The notes below the pieces were generated by a model. The model searched no databases, was not told the DNA's origin, and worked only from the letters and a program-made list of their open reading frames with translations. Shown piece by piece: positions 25,901-35,743 of a DNA stretch of 64,000 nucleotides. This DNA comes from Arcuatula senhousia (taxonomy: Eukaryota; Mollusca; Bivalvia; Mytilida; Mytilidae): positions 51,891,702-51,955,701 of the forward strand of contig OZ020307.1 of assembly GCA_963971305.1 (NCBI GenBank), in the 5' to 3' direction. Made by a program: the position numbers and the translations under genes. Numbering within the stretch: position 1 is the first letter of the stretch; each line of letters starts with the position of its first letter.

Positions 25901-28900
25901 ATACCTACGATAAAAAGAAACTCAAACTCTATTTAGTGGGAACAGTTTTTTTCGGTGAGCACTGGCAAGCATACTTAAATAAAAAAAATAACTTAGAAGG
26001 TGAAAAAAATCATCTTTAGACTTTTTGTTGATAAATTCTTGCTTCTTTTTGGAATTTTAGATGAAACATAAAAAATGGTGGACCAGTACCAAAATGGTGG
26101 ACCAGTACCAAATTGGTGGACCAGTACCACCATTTTAGTTCATTACATTCCTTTTCATTATTCATATTATGCTCTTATATTTATTCATTTAATATTTAAG
26201 TATTAGCATTGCCCACTTTCATGTTCTAAGCACGGAAGATACGATCTTAATAACTTCATGTGTCTAGTATAACATTCTATTTTTCCAAGTTATAATAGAA
26301 TGATTTTTAATAACTATCAACTACTTGTCTTATCAGTTGCTCCACAAGTAACAACATACTACTCGGATACTATTCAGAATTTAAAGATAACATACTGTGT
26401 TAATTGGCGCCATTCTCATTCCTGTGGGGAATCCGTATGTCTCGTATTTTGCTTGTCCATACAGGTAACCGCCAAAAATAGAAATAGGTGAGGTGTGTCT
26501 GATTACATGAGAACCTTCAGGTATACTGATATATCCGCCGACGTAATCGGTACCAGCAATTGAATGGTAGGCAGTTGATGATGGAAACGGATTCCCATTA
26601 TGTCTCAAACCTGATTTTTCGCTAGACTTCACAACGAACATAAAGTAATTGCTGTACGATCCATAAGACCACTTTGGAGTACTGAAAGTGTAGTCGGCGC
26701 CAAACTGTTCCATTGGGGGTACCAAGAGCAGCATAGGATCAGATTCCTCAGAAGATGACTGTTGACTCATACAAAATTGGAAGACTGTAATTGGTTTGTC
26801 AGCTACAACTTTGGTATATCTTCCCGATGGCAGTGTTTTCTGAACAAAGGTACCCTTTTTACTAATTGTAAAAGAAGAGCTATAACCTCCTGATATCGTA
26901 ACTCTCGTATTATCTTCGCTGGCTATGAATTTGAAATAGTCACCGGTTGTACGCAATGGGATTGGAACAGTGACAAAATTTTTTCCCCAGGAGTCAACTG
27001 GTGTTAGTTGTTCAACGATGTGATCGGAACTGCTTCCAGACCCAATATTTGTTCTCTGGTTACCACCTAAGACGCCAATTTTCTTCGATCCTGTTATGTA
27101 TGATCCAGTCATGTCTCCGTAGGTTTGCAATTGTATTATTTGGTACTTGTTTATAGTATCCGTCAGGGTACTTCCGGCGCCATATGATCTACCCCCATAA
27201 GACACGGTCTGCGATCCCATGTGTGTTGAAAACTTGACGGTGACTGATGTTCCATCTTCAACGCCAATGATGACGATTTGGCATCGATAGGATGAAGGGT
27301 ACCATGAGACATGATAATACTCGGTTCCTAATACATCTACCGGCAAGGCGAGGTAGGCGTCGCATGAGTAGTATTCTTTGTTTACACCATAAACCACAAC
27401 TTCGTCGTCGGCACTGATTTGAATACCTACCAAATAATAAAGTTAAACTGCTGTAATTGATTCTAAGGAAGTACCCAGACAATTTTTGTGCGTTCAAAGG
27501 CAGGTTCAAAGGTCTGATAGCTTTTTCGTGATGCAGCATATATGAAACGTGCATTTATCATTTCTCGTTTAGAACCAGTTAAAATGTAAAACATTTAACA
27601 TACATCGTGACATAAATCTTGACATAAAAATACGAAGATGTATTTTCTATAAACACGATTTCAAAGTATTTTTTCTAATGGTCTGTTAATGTTTATTTTT
27701 TAAAAACTTGATTTCAAGAAATTAACTTAAGTTTTATATATTACAAAGTACATTGTGTATAAGAATTGCAGAATTTAAATTTCATGATAAACGAAAAACA
27801 ACTGACCTTTATTACGAAAAACAACTGACCTTTATTGTCTTTCACGCTTCCAAACATTCGTAGGTTGTTATCCATGAAAAGTTGCTTCACTACCCCGGAT
27901 GTGACTGTGAACCTTTCATTGATAGACGAAGAGTACTTTGGTGCAGTAACGACTACATTTACAGTTGTAGTTCTTGACGTCGTGACAAAAACTTCTGTCT
28001 TTAGACTTTTCCCGCTGTTTTCTCCGAAACCAATTATAAATAATTTACCTCTGTTGTCAGGAGCTGAAATATACAATAAAAGTGTTGTTTAACTACACTT
28101 ATAGCTAGTAAGTTATTGCCTAAAACCAACAGTAGTAGATCGAATTCGGCAATATCAGGGAGGAGAACATGAAAGAATGGCAATGGGAATGGAAGGGCTG
28201 GTAAAGATTGGATCCATCTTGTTCAACTCATATTTAGACATATATATAGTCCATTTGACAGCTGTTTACCAAGGGGAAATAATTTAAAGTCAGATGTTCA
28301 AATTATACAGAAAACAATTGCGAAAAAAATTATCGACCATGAATACTTTTCATTTCTGAATTTCCCGTGTTTCAAATCCAGAAATTAAAAAAGTTTTCCA
28401 TTACCCTTACTGATAAAGATATAAACATTAAAACATGTTTAGATGTAGGAGTAAGGGTATTTAAAAGAAAAGTGGCATTATGATCTACTCAATTTTATTT
28501 AATTTGATACCAAATTTATTCTTACACAATGTACAATTCATCTTAATAAAAAGTCGCAAATTGAACACATGAATGAATTTGAACAGAACAGTTATGAAAT
28601 GGCTTTCTTTCTATGCCCTGAAGAGAATTTGAAATATTGCAAATTTGGGGCGTAGCCAGACTTCGCAATGACGGGAACCTTTCACTTACTAGAAAAGGGC
28701 AGGCCTTGTTTTGCTCCAATGGTTCTTTTAGTCTCACAGTTAAAAAGACGATCTTTATGCAAAAGGTCTTTAACTTGTTAAATGTCGTCAAATATCAACT
28801 AGACATAGATATCTGATCAATTAAAAGATGAAGTATGAATATTTCTGGATGTGTTATATGCCTTCGTAATTAATAAATTTGATAGAATCATAAATAGAAT

Positions 28901-30446
28901 TACCATTTCCATTTGAGGTTTCCAGGAATAGAAATACCAACAGCAGGAACGCTGCAGTCTTGGCACCTGCAAAGGATATATACATTAAAAGTATTATAGC
29001 TAGGCGATGGATTCTATAACATACATGACATAAGAACACAAGTATCACAGACGACGAATTCTTCAATATTTGAATAAATGTATTATAGGCGACGAATCCT
29101 ATAAAATAGGAATTAAATTATTACAGGTGATGAATTCTACAATATTGGAATAAAAGTATTATAAGCGACGAATCCTATCAAATAGGAATAAAAGTATCAC
29201 AGGCGACGAATTCTACAATATTGGAATAAAAGTATTATAGGCGCCGAATCCTATAAAATAGGAGTGATGAATTCTACAATATTGGAATAAAAGTATTATA
29301 GGCGACGAATCCTATAAAATAGGAATTAAATAATTACAGGCGATGAATTTCATATTATAGAAATACAAATATCACAGGCGATGAATTTTATATTATAGAA
29401 ATACAAATATCACAGGCGATGAATTTTGCAATATTAGACTAGAAGTATGACAGGCGATGAATTCAATAAATAAAAATACAAGTATTACAGGCGATGAATT
29501 CTATGACATACATGACATAGGAATAAAAGTAATATAGGCCACGATCTTAAGCATTGGCATAAAAGTGTAAGCGATGGATTCTCTACCAAAGACAACTGTA
29601 GAAATAAACGTTATATAGGCTACGAGTTCTATAACATAGAAATAAACGTAATATAGGCTACATGTAACAAAGCAATAAACGTAAAATAAACGACGAAATT
29701 ATAGTATACCAAATTAAAACAGAAAAAAAATCAACAAAAGCAACAAAACAACAGCAGAAAACGAAAAAACAAAAAACCAAAAAACAACAATAAAAATAAA
29801 AATAATATGAAATATTAAAATGAAGATTTCACAAAATGTTCTTATAACAATTTGAACATATTGAAATACAGCAGTGAAAATACATTTTTAACGTTTTGAA
29901 AACGAAATAAGATCAAATGTACTAGTACCCTAATTTCTTGGTATATTTTAGCACTTTCTTAATACTCTCAGGTATTTATGAATTAAAGAAAATAAAATAT
30001 CGTTTATTGCGTTGGATGTCCGATCGCGAGGAAAAGAAAACGTTTCAATCATTCTTACATACTTTATCATTTACTATATCACTTTTTCAAACAGTTGAGA
30101 ATTTTAAATTCAATGCAAGATAATAAAGGTAATAACAAAATTACCAAACTTGGAGAATCAATATCAAATGTCCATAAGACAAGACAAAACAAGGAAGACA
30201 TACCGGAAAAATTGAAGATCGCAATGGTCCTGACTTGGTGCAGGTTTAACGATAAAACATTAGAAAAACATTATCTTATGAAACCAAAGCAGAAGCGGGG
30301 CCTAAATTTTTTTCTTAAAACAAACTATTACATGTTAGGAGAACACTTAAAAATTAGATATAGATAAAATTTCTCTTAACAAACAAACTACTACATGATA
30401 GGAGAACACTTTAAAATTATCTAAAACTAGACTTACCAATGCCCAT
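10905..30446 (-). CDS. Gene 2: IgGFc-binding / 10xTSP1 / LDLa surface protein (18 exons)
   Basis: Complete gene. Coding exons from 5' to 3': 30437-30446, 28904-28966, 27830-28063, 26396-27426, 25680-25779, 25332-25382, 24667-24858, 24125-24295, 23716-23886, 23283-23453, 22242-22412, 21133-21303, 20020-20190, 19516-19686, 18332-18502, 17042-17238, 15054-15219, 10905-10978. They join in one frame of 3,486 nt, 1,161 aa. Order: signal peptide (about 1-22), IgGFc-binding domain (about 25-446), acidic MopE/EF-like segment (447-496), ten TSP1 repeats (497-1082), LDLa (1083-1137), hydrophobic C-terminus. Exon 14 uses a GC donor. The last intron carries a 3.35-kb hammerhead array; another intron carries a reverse-transcriptase fragment. 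No internal stops. The likely role is an extracellular adhesion, mucus or recognition protein; function is inferred from domains. Confidence 0.85.
11319..14668 (-). repeat. Homogeneous 359-bp tandem array with 10 hammerhead ribozymes, inside gene 2 intron 17
   Basis: About 9.3 head-to-tail units of exactly 359 bp, almost without differences (one A-to-T change near 14,115 and one A-to-C near 14,646). Each unit carries a minus-strand type I hammerhead: 11361-11404, 11720-11763, 12079-12122, 12438-12481, 12797-12840, 13156-13199, 13515-13558, 13874-13917, 14233-14276, 14592-14635. The array lies between exon 17 (ends 15054) and exon 18 (starts 10978) in the same sense as the gene. The equivalent gene 3 intron is only about 0.9 kb and has no array. 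The unit has no convincing open frame. It resembles animal retrozyme loci and hammerhead satellites. Confidence 0.9.
11361..11404 (-). ncRNA. Type I hammerhead ribozyme (representative of ten array copies)
   Basis: The minus strand reads GCGCCU (stem I 5')-CUGAUGA-GUC-UUGAAUA-GAC-GAAA-CGCGC-GUC, then AGGCGU (stem I 3'). Stem I has six pairs (GCGCCU/AGGCGU). Stem II has three (GUC/GAC). Stem III is the very short self-complementary CGCGCG. The predicted cleavage lies between 11367 and 11366, after the GUC triplet. A minimal palindromic stem III is typical of natural hammerheads that work best as dimers. Confidence 0.88.
15054..15219 (-). CDS. Gene 2 exon 17: LDL-receptor class A module
   Basis: A 55-residue exon starting RCPTGWFTC and containing [20 protein letters not shown]. 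This is the LDLa pattern, with the calcium-cage acidic residues D..DCDDGSDE. It follows TSP1 repeat 10 in phase 0 and ends CPSSAH before a GTAAGT donor. Decayed fragments of this exon lie on both sides (about 14,930-15,050 and 15,230-15,480). Confidence 0.82.
15559..15740 (+). repeat. Dispersed repeat sharing 'GGTCCTGACTTGGT' (copy 1 of 3)
   Basis: Begins AATAAAGGTAATAACAAAAC and ends in CATTTCAAACGAAATGG. Related copies are at 30,120-30,262 and 31,038-31,185. It carries no coding potential. It lies in gene 2 intron 16, just downstream (+ strand sense) of the LDLa exon debris and next to the RT fragment. Confidence 0.55.
15845..16540 (-). pseudogene. Reverse-transcriptase fragment with frameshift, in gene 2 intron 16
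   Basis: A 220-codon frame (15842-16504) shows the RT motif run [12 protein letters not shown], then [12 protein letters not shown], then [13 protein letters not shown]. Upstream the homologous sequence continues in another frame ([15 protein letters not shown]), so there is a frameshift near 16,455. The catalytic box reads Y-I-N-D where active enzymes have two adjacent Asp. No endonuclease or integrase is visible, so the lineage is unassigned; a Penelope-like element is one candidate. An inactive fossil inserted in the intron. Confidence 0.75.
17042..24858 (-). CDS. Gene 2 exons 7-16: ten TSP1 repeats, one per exon
   Basis: Exon 7 is 192 nt, exons 8-15 are 171 nt each and exon 16 is 197 nt. 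All but the last are phase 1-1, so repeats can be gained or lost without shifting frame. Repeats show a W-x-x-W motif (C-mannosylation type) and [16 protein letters not shown] or CSVSCGGG (the O-fucose consensus C-x-x-S/T-C-G), plus six Cys. Two subfamilies occur: exons 9-11 ([22 protein letters not shown]) and exons 12-15 (TCGGG.Q.R.RTCTNP.PQYGG). Exons 7 and 8 are more diverged. Confidence 0.86.
17653..17839. mobile_element. MITE-like element with 30-bp terminal inverted repeats
   Basis: Arms 17653-17682 and 17810-17839 are inverted repeats with 4 mismatches in 30. GTTTAT flanks both sides (17643-17648 and 17843-17848), a possible target duplication. It splits a dispersed repeat whose uninterrupted copy is at about 25,080-25,255. 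It has no coding capacity and lies in gene 2 intron 15. Confidence 0.6.
21388..21465. repeat. Nested inverted repeat
   Basis: Arms 21388-21408 and 21447-21465 pair imperfectly (ACACC..GGGTAAGATTTC with GAAATCTTACCC..GGTGT). An inner 8-bp pair (TCTGCAAC/GTTGCAGA) lies between them. It sits in gene 2 intron 11 inside sequence not shared with gene 3, so it is probably a small foldback insertion. Confidence 0.45.
22124..22204. repeat. Near-perfect palindrome with 1-nt loop
   Basis: Arms 22124-22163 and 22165-22204 pair over 40 bp with two mismatches, with a single G between them. It lies 37 bp below the 3' end of gene 2 exon 11 (22242), in the intron. Confidence 0.7.
25080..25255 (+). repeat. 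Dispersed SINE-like repeat, intact copy
   Basis: Ends GTGTCGCGTACACTTATTCC followed by ACATCTCATTATTTTC. Related sequence occurs at about 17,550-17,890 (interrupted by the MITE), 32,340-32,440, and in reverse at about 52,320-52,470. No coding potential. Confidence 0.5.
25332..25779 (-). CDS. Gene 2 exons 5-6: acidic MopE/EF-like segment
   Basis: Exon 5 (25680-25779) encodes [20 protein letters not shown] then DEELC. Exon 6 (25332-25382) encodes [17 protein letters not shown]. The pattern D-N-D-C-D-G-x-x-D-E matches the MopE-type metal-binding motif, and DDDGDG resembles an EF-hand-like calcium loop. The segment links the IgGFc domain to the TSP1 repeats. Metal binding is inferred. Confidence 0.75.
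25845..25920 (-). pseudogene. Partial duplicate of gene 2 exon 5 with its acceptor
   Basis: Repeats 25720-25796 almost exactly (acceptor plus about 60 nt of exon) but lacks the 3' half and donor of the exon. It sits just upstream of the true exon 5 in transcript order. It may offer a decoy 3' splice site. Confidence 0.7.
26072..26128 (+). repeat. Three-copy 19-bp tandem repeat
   Basis: AAAATGGTGGACCAGTACC three times (last copy with AAATT), followed by an inverted half-copy GGTACTGG-like tail. In gene 2 intron 4. Confidence 0.75.
26396..28063 (-). CDS. Gene 2 exons 3-4: IgGFc-binding domain
   Basis: Exon 3 (27830-28063, 234 nt) begins with APDNRG and carries [14 protein letters not shown] and [15 protein letters not shown]. 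Exon 4 (26396-27426, 1,031 nt) carries [30 protein letters not shown] and [19 protein letters not shown]. Together about 420 aa, the expected size of an FCGBP-type N-terminal domain. The exon 4 product is nearly identical to gene 3, while exon 3 is clearly more diverged from genes 1 and 3. Confidence 0.85.
28904..28966 (-). CDS. Gene 2 exon 2: signal peptide core
   Basis: Encodes [20 protein letters not shown] after the Met-Gly-Ile-Gly of exon 1 (30437-30446). It is 63 nt against 66 in gene 3, losing one Ala codon near the predicted cleavage site. Confidence 0.8.
29040..29690. repeat. Degenerate minisatellite in gene 2 intron 1
   Basis: About a dozen irregular units built around GCGACGAAT..TATAAAATAGG and AATAAAAGTATTATAG, unit length about 40-65 bp. 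Units diverge toward 29,650, where the array fades into A-rich sequence. Confidence 0.65.
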
Positions 30447-30521
30447 TATAGGAGGTGTCGGCTACAAACGTTAGTCTCTGTCTCCTCTGTGTTCTCTGGT
30501 TACCAACTCTTCTTCATTCCA

Positions 30522-30529
30522 TATTTATA
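30522..30529 (-). promoter_or_regulatory. TATA box of gene 2
   Basis: TATAAATA on the minus strand, 76 bp upstream of the start codon. The leader between them is nearly identical to that of gene 3. Confidence 0.7.
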
Positions 30530-30689
30530 CCAAGATTATTTAAGATTAAAAAATATTAATAATTCTAAACAAAAAAGTATTAAAAGCGATAAAATAAATT
30601 CTAATTTTACCAATTAAATCTTACACTTGTGTTTATAATCTTGTATTAACCTTATTATTCAAGATTAATTAGAACAAGGGTTACGTTAT

Positions 30690-33600
30690 TGAACGAATAT
30701 CCCATTGGTTCAGGTGTACCTTTGCTTATAGTGTCGTTACATGATGAATGACCCAAATTTCGGGCTAAACACCTGTTTGGTTGGCTTGCATGTTTTTGTT
30801 TTGTCTTTGATTGTTTACTGACCATTTCGTCATGCCAATTTCTGTGTTCGTTTTCTGTTTGCTTTCCTACGTAGTTGTTTGTGGTTTTGGTTACACATGG
30901 ACGTGCTCTTACATCTCTGTTTACTTTGCTTTCAACTTAGAATGATTATAAAATTCATTATGCATGTTGTTTTAATTATGAAGTTTAAGGTTTTGTAGCA
31001 AATCAGTGAAGTAATGTATACACAGTGGAACCTGTTTGATAATAAAGGTAACAACAAAACTACCGAACTATGATGATCAATCTCATATTTTAAAGAATAA
31101 AAGTCAAAACAAGGCAAATACGAACATACCAGAGAAAATGAAGATTGTAATGGTCCTGACTTGGTACATATATTTCAAAAGAAATAAAAGATTGTTTTAA
31201 TTAGCCAAAGTTAAGGAATATGTATGAATCAAACTGACGTTATCATCATTTCTTCCAACACAGACAACAAGCAATCCCTTCTCTTACTTCTATTACTCCT
31301 AAAAAGTTTTTCTTTCTTATTCTTATTCAGCAATTATACTTTTTATTGTTTGTTTTGTTATTTACAAATGTAACTTGCATGCATGCTCAACTTGTATATT
31401 CATTGTATTGTTTAACTATGTTATGGAGAGGACTTCATAAGTATGTTTTACTTGTGTCCAATCCAATTTGTGTATTTTTTATCAATAAAATATGTTTAAA
31501 CTTAAACTGACGTTTTTTTTTGATGAATCGAGGGTACCGTTGCCGATTAAAAGGTTATCGGGTCACTGAATTTTGAAAATGAAATTCTTAGTATAAGTAC
31601 AGCTCAAACGACATATTAAGTTAAATCTTGGCCTGAAAAATAAGTTTTATATTGACACATTTATCTTAGCTGAAGAAAGCATAGATTTTTAATACACATT
31701 TTCTCCTTTGGATTGTATTCTCAAAAATATCTCTCAAGTAACTGTTAGTTAACACTTGAACTTAAATAAATGATAATAGGTCGCTTGAGATTTGAGGTCA
31801 CTTGAAAGGATTTAATTATAATGAAAATATTATCTAAATTAAGTAAGAATTAAAATAGGTAGGGACTGATATATTTTTTAAAAAATTCTATTTGACATGC
31901 AGCCTGCCTTTGCTGTACAAACACTGAAAAAAAAATTACAATTAAGCCAATTTAAGCAAACTCCTTCGCAGTTGGGTTATCCTTAAATAATAATCCCTTT
32001 CCTACACACTTGTATAAATTCCATCAAGATTCTTTATGAAAATTTTAATTTCACTTTATTATATTATTTTGCTATAATTGGTCATGAAATAACAATTTTT
32101 TTGTCATCATATTTTTTTTTCAAAGAAAAATTGATTCAATTTAATTTGTTGTAAAACCGAAGTGAATACGCACTGTATTAAAATGAAGGATGGTAGAAGT
32201 ATTTAGGCTATACTAAACAATGTGGTAGCTACAAAAGACCGGTTGTGTCATTATTTGATTGGAGATACTAATACCATAGTTCCAAGTTGACATTTCCAAG
32301 TTCCAAGTTGACATTTCTCAGTTCAAAGTTGACATTTAAAGGCTACTTGGGATGTCCATCGTGTTTTTTCTAAATTTCCGCTTGTTATCTAGGCTGTGTC
32401 GCGTACACTTATTCCACATCTCATTATTTTCTATTTCTCAGTTCCAATTTATATTTCTCACTTTCAAATAGCAATTTCTCAATTCAAAGTTGGCATATTT
32501 CACTTCCAAGTTGACAGTTCTTAGTTCCAAGCTGGCATTTCTCAGTTCCAATTGAGAAGTGTCAAAGTTGGAATTAAGAAATGTCAACTTGGAATTTCGA
32601 AGTGAGAAATATCAACTTGGAGTAAGAAATGCCAACCTGGAAGTGAGAAATTTCAACTTAACAGCTGGAGAACCTCTCTTCGCTTTCACAATGCTGCAGA
32701 TCAGCTGGGTATTTTGCATTGTCAATGATCATCATCATAATCATCGTCGGTGTCGTTGTCATCTTTTTCAGCAGAACAATAATTTATCCAGCACCAATAC
32801 TTTGTGTTGAAGAACACACCAAAGCTTTAGATTGTTCGTTTAAAAATCATTGTTTGGCATTTTTGATATAATTGTTCTATGCTCTTAATTTTCATAGTGT
32901 TTGGCATTTTCAACTTGTGGTAGAGGACCTTTGATATATAAATTGTTCGTTTAAAAATCATTGTTTTGGCCTTTTTGATATAATTGTTCTATGCTCTTAA
33001 TTTTCATAGTGTTTGGCATTTTCAACTTGTGGTAGAGCACCTCTGATATAAAGACGAAAAGCGTGCCAGGCATAGTAAAATTTGTTATCTGCAATTTATT
33101 TCTTAGAGACATGCCAACTTCTCGTGCCATTTTACATGTACGGGCTACCCTTTCCCCTTCCACACACTTTTCCATTTCCTATAAGGTATATAGTCGAGTG
33201 TGTCACTTGATATTCAATTTGATATTGTCTATGTCAGTTAATTTCTTGCTTTAGGAGGGCCAAGGGGGGGGGGGGGGTGTAGGTGAATTCTGATGCATTT
33301 TGGGTTGGTTCACACTTCATTCCACCGGAACAAAAGCGATAGATTTCTGCGAAAATCTCAAAAGGTATAATTATGTCGATTCTAAAACCCTCCAGATATC
33401 TTCCACTACATCTGTCGGAGCAAGATCTAATTTGTATGATAATCTATGAAAGGGATGCTGAATCTGGCATATTAGCAGACATGAGAATACTACATCTCAG
33501 TTATTTTGTGGAAGAACGTTTGTTTTCGTTTTCGATTATGATGTAAGAAGATCTAAGAACAATATAGTTTTGTCATATACATGGAAAACCACACACGGTC

Positions 33601-35400
33601 GCAGAGCAAGAAAATTTTAGTATTGATTGTTTTTAAATTCTCCATCTTTATTTAATTTACAATTTTACTATAGATAAAAAGTTGATAATTTTCATCTATT
33701 TTGTTATGTTAAGTTTTTCTATTAATTGAATTTTTAATAAGATTTTCTTCATTTAGGTCAAATTCATCAATTACATCTTTAGCAAAATTATACCAAGAAA
33801 AATACCTGGTCTCTAGTATTGCAAAAGAATTGCAAATTTCGACATAATATAACAACATTTTCGTATTATAACGGACCAATCTTCTTATCAGTTAATTAGC
33901 GGGTTTTGTGGAATCTGATTGACATTTATTTCATATATAGTCTTTTAATGGTTACAAATTTTAGTAAGAACAGAATATTACTTTATGATATCTAGCTTTA
34001 ACATAATCAAACATTATGCATTGTTATTTTTCTATAGATTTTTACACTGGCCAGTGTGGATTAAGCTGCTTTTATTCAATTTAAGTTGCTTCTGTGGACG
34101 TTATCATTATTTTTCTCCATCACTTATCGACAAAACTTTCAATCGCTTCCGTTGTTGCCTTAGTTGACAATTTTGGTCAGATATCGATTCCAAAGATTTT
34201 TGCACGGTTAACTTTGTCTGTAATAAATGCTCTTAATTCAATTGAAGCTGTTTTGTAGTTGTGGTTGATGTACTAACCAATAGATATCATCTACTCGATT
34301 CCTGCTTATTTGCTATAGCAACTTTAAATTTCTCCCTTCCGATATTTCAGTAAACGAAACAAAGAAAATAATCACCAAACTACTTCCCGTTTCATTACAT
34401 GAAAGAAGGTTATAAGATGTGAAATAAGTGAACATGACACAACTTACATATATATCAGTGGTAATTATAAAACCCTCAATAAAAAAGGCAGCAGCCTTCA
34501 GTGTGTGTGACCAGTGTTTCTACTTGTCATTTAGTTATTGGACAAAGCTTGAAAATTATGCATGCTATTCAAAACCAATCCTTAAATGTCAAATAATGAA
34601 CCTCTACTGGACATAGAGTACAACGAGTAGCTATTCCAACAAATGATTTCATTAAGCAATTTGTTAATGTGTGGATGTTTCATTGCTCAAATTAACTGTC
34701 AACTTTAAATAATGAAGTAAAAAGTTATATTCCTTTTTGAATCAATAAATTCTCTTTCAAAATGTTTGGTTTCACAATTTTTGATAAATGCATGTTGATG
34801 CACGCAAAATTAAGACTTTGTGTGTTTGATTGCTGACAACGGTCAAAGCACCATCACTCTCAAGCTTAAAAAATCAGGAGAAAAAAGTACAAGAAATAAA
34901 AGCTTTCTTTTTAAAAACTTCCATATTCCATACAATTTAACATTTTTGAAAATAAAAATTGTTTTCTTCTTTCTGAAACAGATACCTATCTTTTTTAGTT
35001 GCTATGATTAATGAATATTTTTTTAGTTGGAGTAGCTACTACGAGTTCAATATTATTATAATCACTTCTAAGATCAGGGTGTCAGTCAGAGGTTTCTAAA
35101 GTAAGCCATTGCCACAGAAAAAAGAAGCAGAGTGTTTGCGGTAGCACCCTTAAAAATGTCAGTTACTGTAGATATGATATATTTTTTACCTGCACATTTA
35201 TAATAGCAGCCTTCTATGTTTAAACAATGCTCGTAGAAATATAGGTACCCACGTTTATTTGCAAACACAGACAAAAAGGGTCTACTATAGCTATGGAAGG
35301 TTACCCTACATATATAGAGGGTTTATCCCTGTATAAAAGGGTTGATGAAAAAACTCTCGAGATAATGTTGGATCAACTACTTCAATTAAAATAATCGAAA
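30690..35400. other. Intergenic region between gene 2 promoter and gene 3 3' end
   Basis: No gene could be supported here. It holds a dispersed-repeat copy (31,038-31,185), a segment at 31,500-31,860 matching upstream sequence of gene 1, a run of degenerate short repeats around AGTTCCAAGTTGACATTTCT (32,278-32,650), a decayed hammerhead-repeat fragment (32,790-33,095), a poly-G tract near 33,266 and, from about 34,560, the flank shared with gene 2. Confidence 0.55.
32790..33095 (+). repeat. Decayed fragment of the 359-bp hammerhead repeat
   Basis: Contains the unit's markers (ACACACCAAAGCTTTA, TTCTATGCTCTT, TAGAGCACCTCTGAT). A 111-bp internal duplication starts at 32,831 and 32,942. The hammerhead core is lost (CTGATATAAAGACGAAAAG). 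Confidence 0.6.
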
Positions 35401-35422
35401 TTGCAATTCTTTACTGAGATTC

Positions 35423-35428
35423 TTTATT
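35423..35428 (-). terminator. Poly(A) signal of gene 3
   Basis: AATAAA on the minus strand, about 240 bp after the stop codon at 35670-35672. It is at the same place as in gene 2. Confidence 0.55.
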
Positions 35429-35669
35429 TCATATAATAATAAAGAAACCAGTAATGCTATGCTAAAAGACAATAACAAAAACATAAAATCAACAAGAATG
35501 TAACGAGTAATGGTTGCCCTTCAATGTATATGATGGATGTAACTATCCATAACAAATGATAGTTTAATTAATAGTCAAAGTCAAAAGTGCAAATAGACAC
35601 ACTGCGTGACCTTTTCAGGTAAGTATCGTAGTCCGATTCAGGTCAAGGTCGTTTCCATCTTTTATGTTT

Positions 35670-35743
35670 TTACTTCTGGGTAAACCAAGCAGCCAATATT
35701 GTAGATAACGCTATCAAAACCATGACAGGGAATGATGTGATAA
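35670..35743 (-). CDS. Gene 3 exon 18: C-terminal hydrophobic tail
   Basis: Encodes [20 protein letters not shown] then TQK and stop. It is the counterpart of gene 2 exon 18, with Leu for Met at one site. The strong conservation of this tail argues that membrane attachment matters. Confidence 0.8.

Noticed and set aside
27258..27554. Open frames overlapping the IgGFc exons in other frames and on the plus strand
   Set aside because: They are shadows of a strongly conserved exon; the IgGFc frame is the one preserved in all three paralogs with splice sites.
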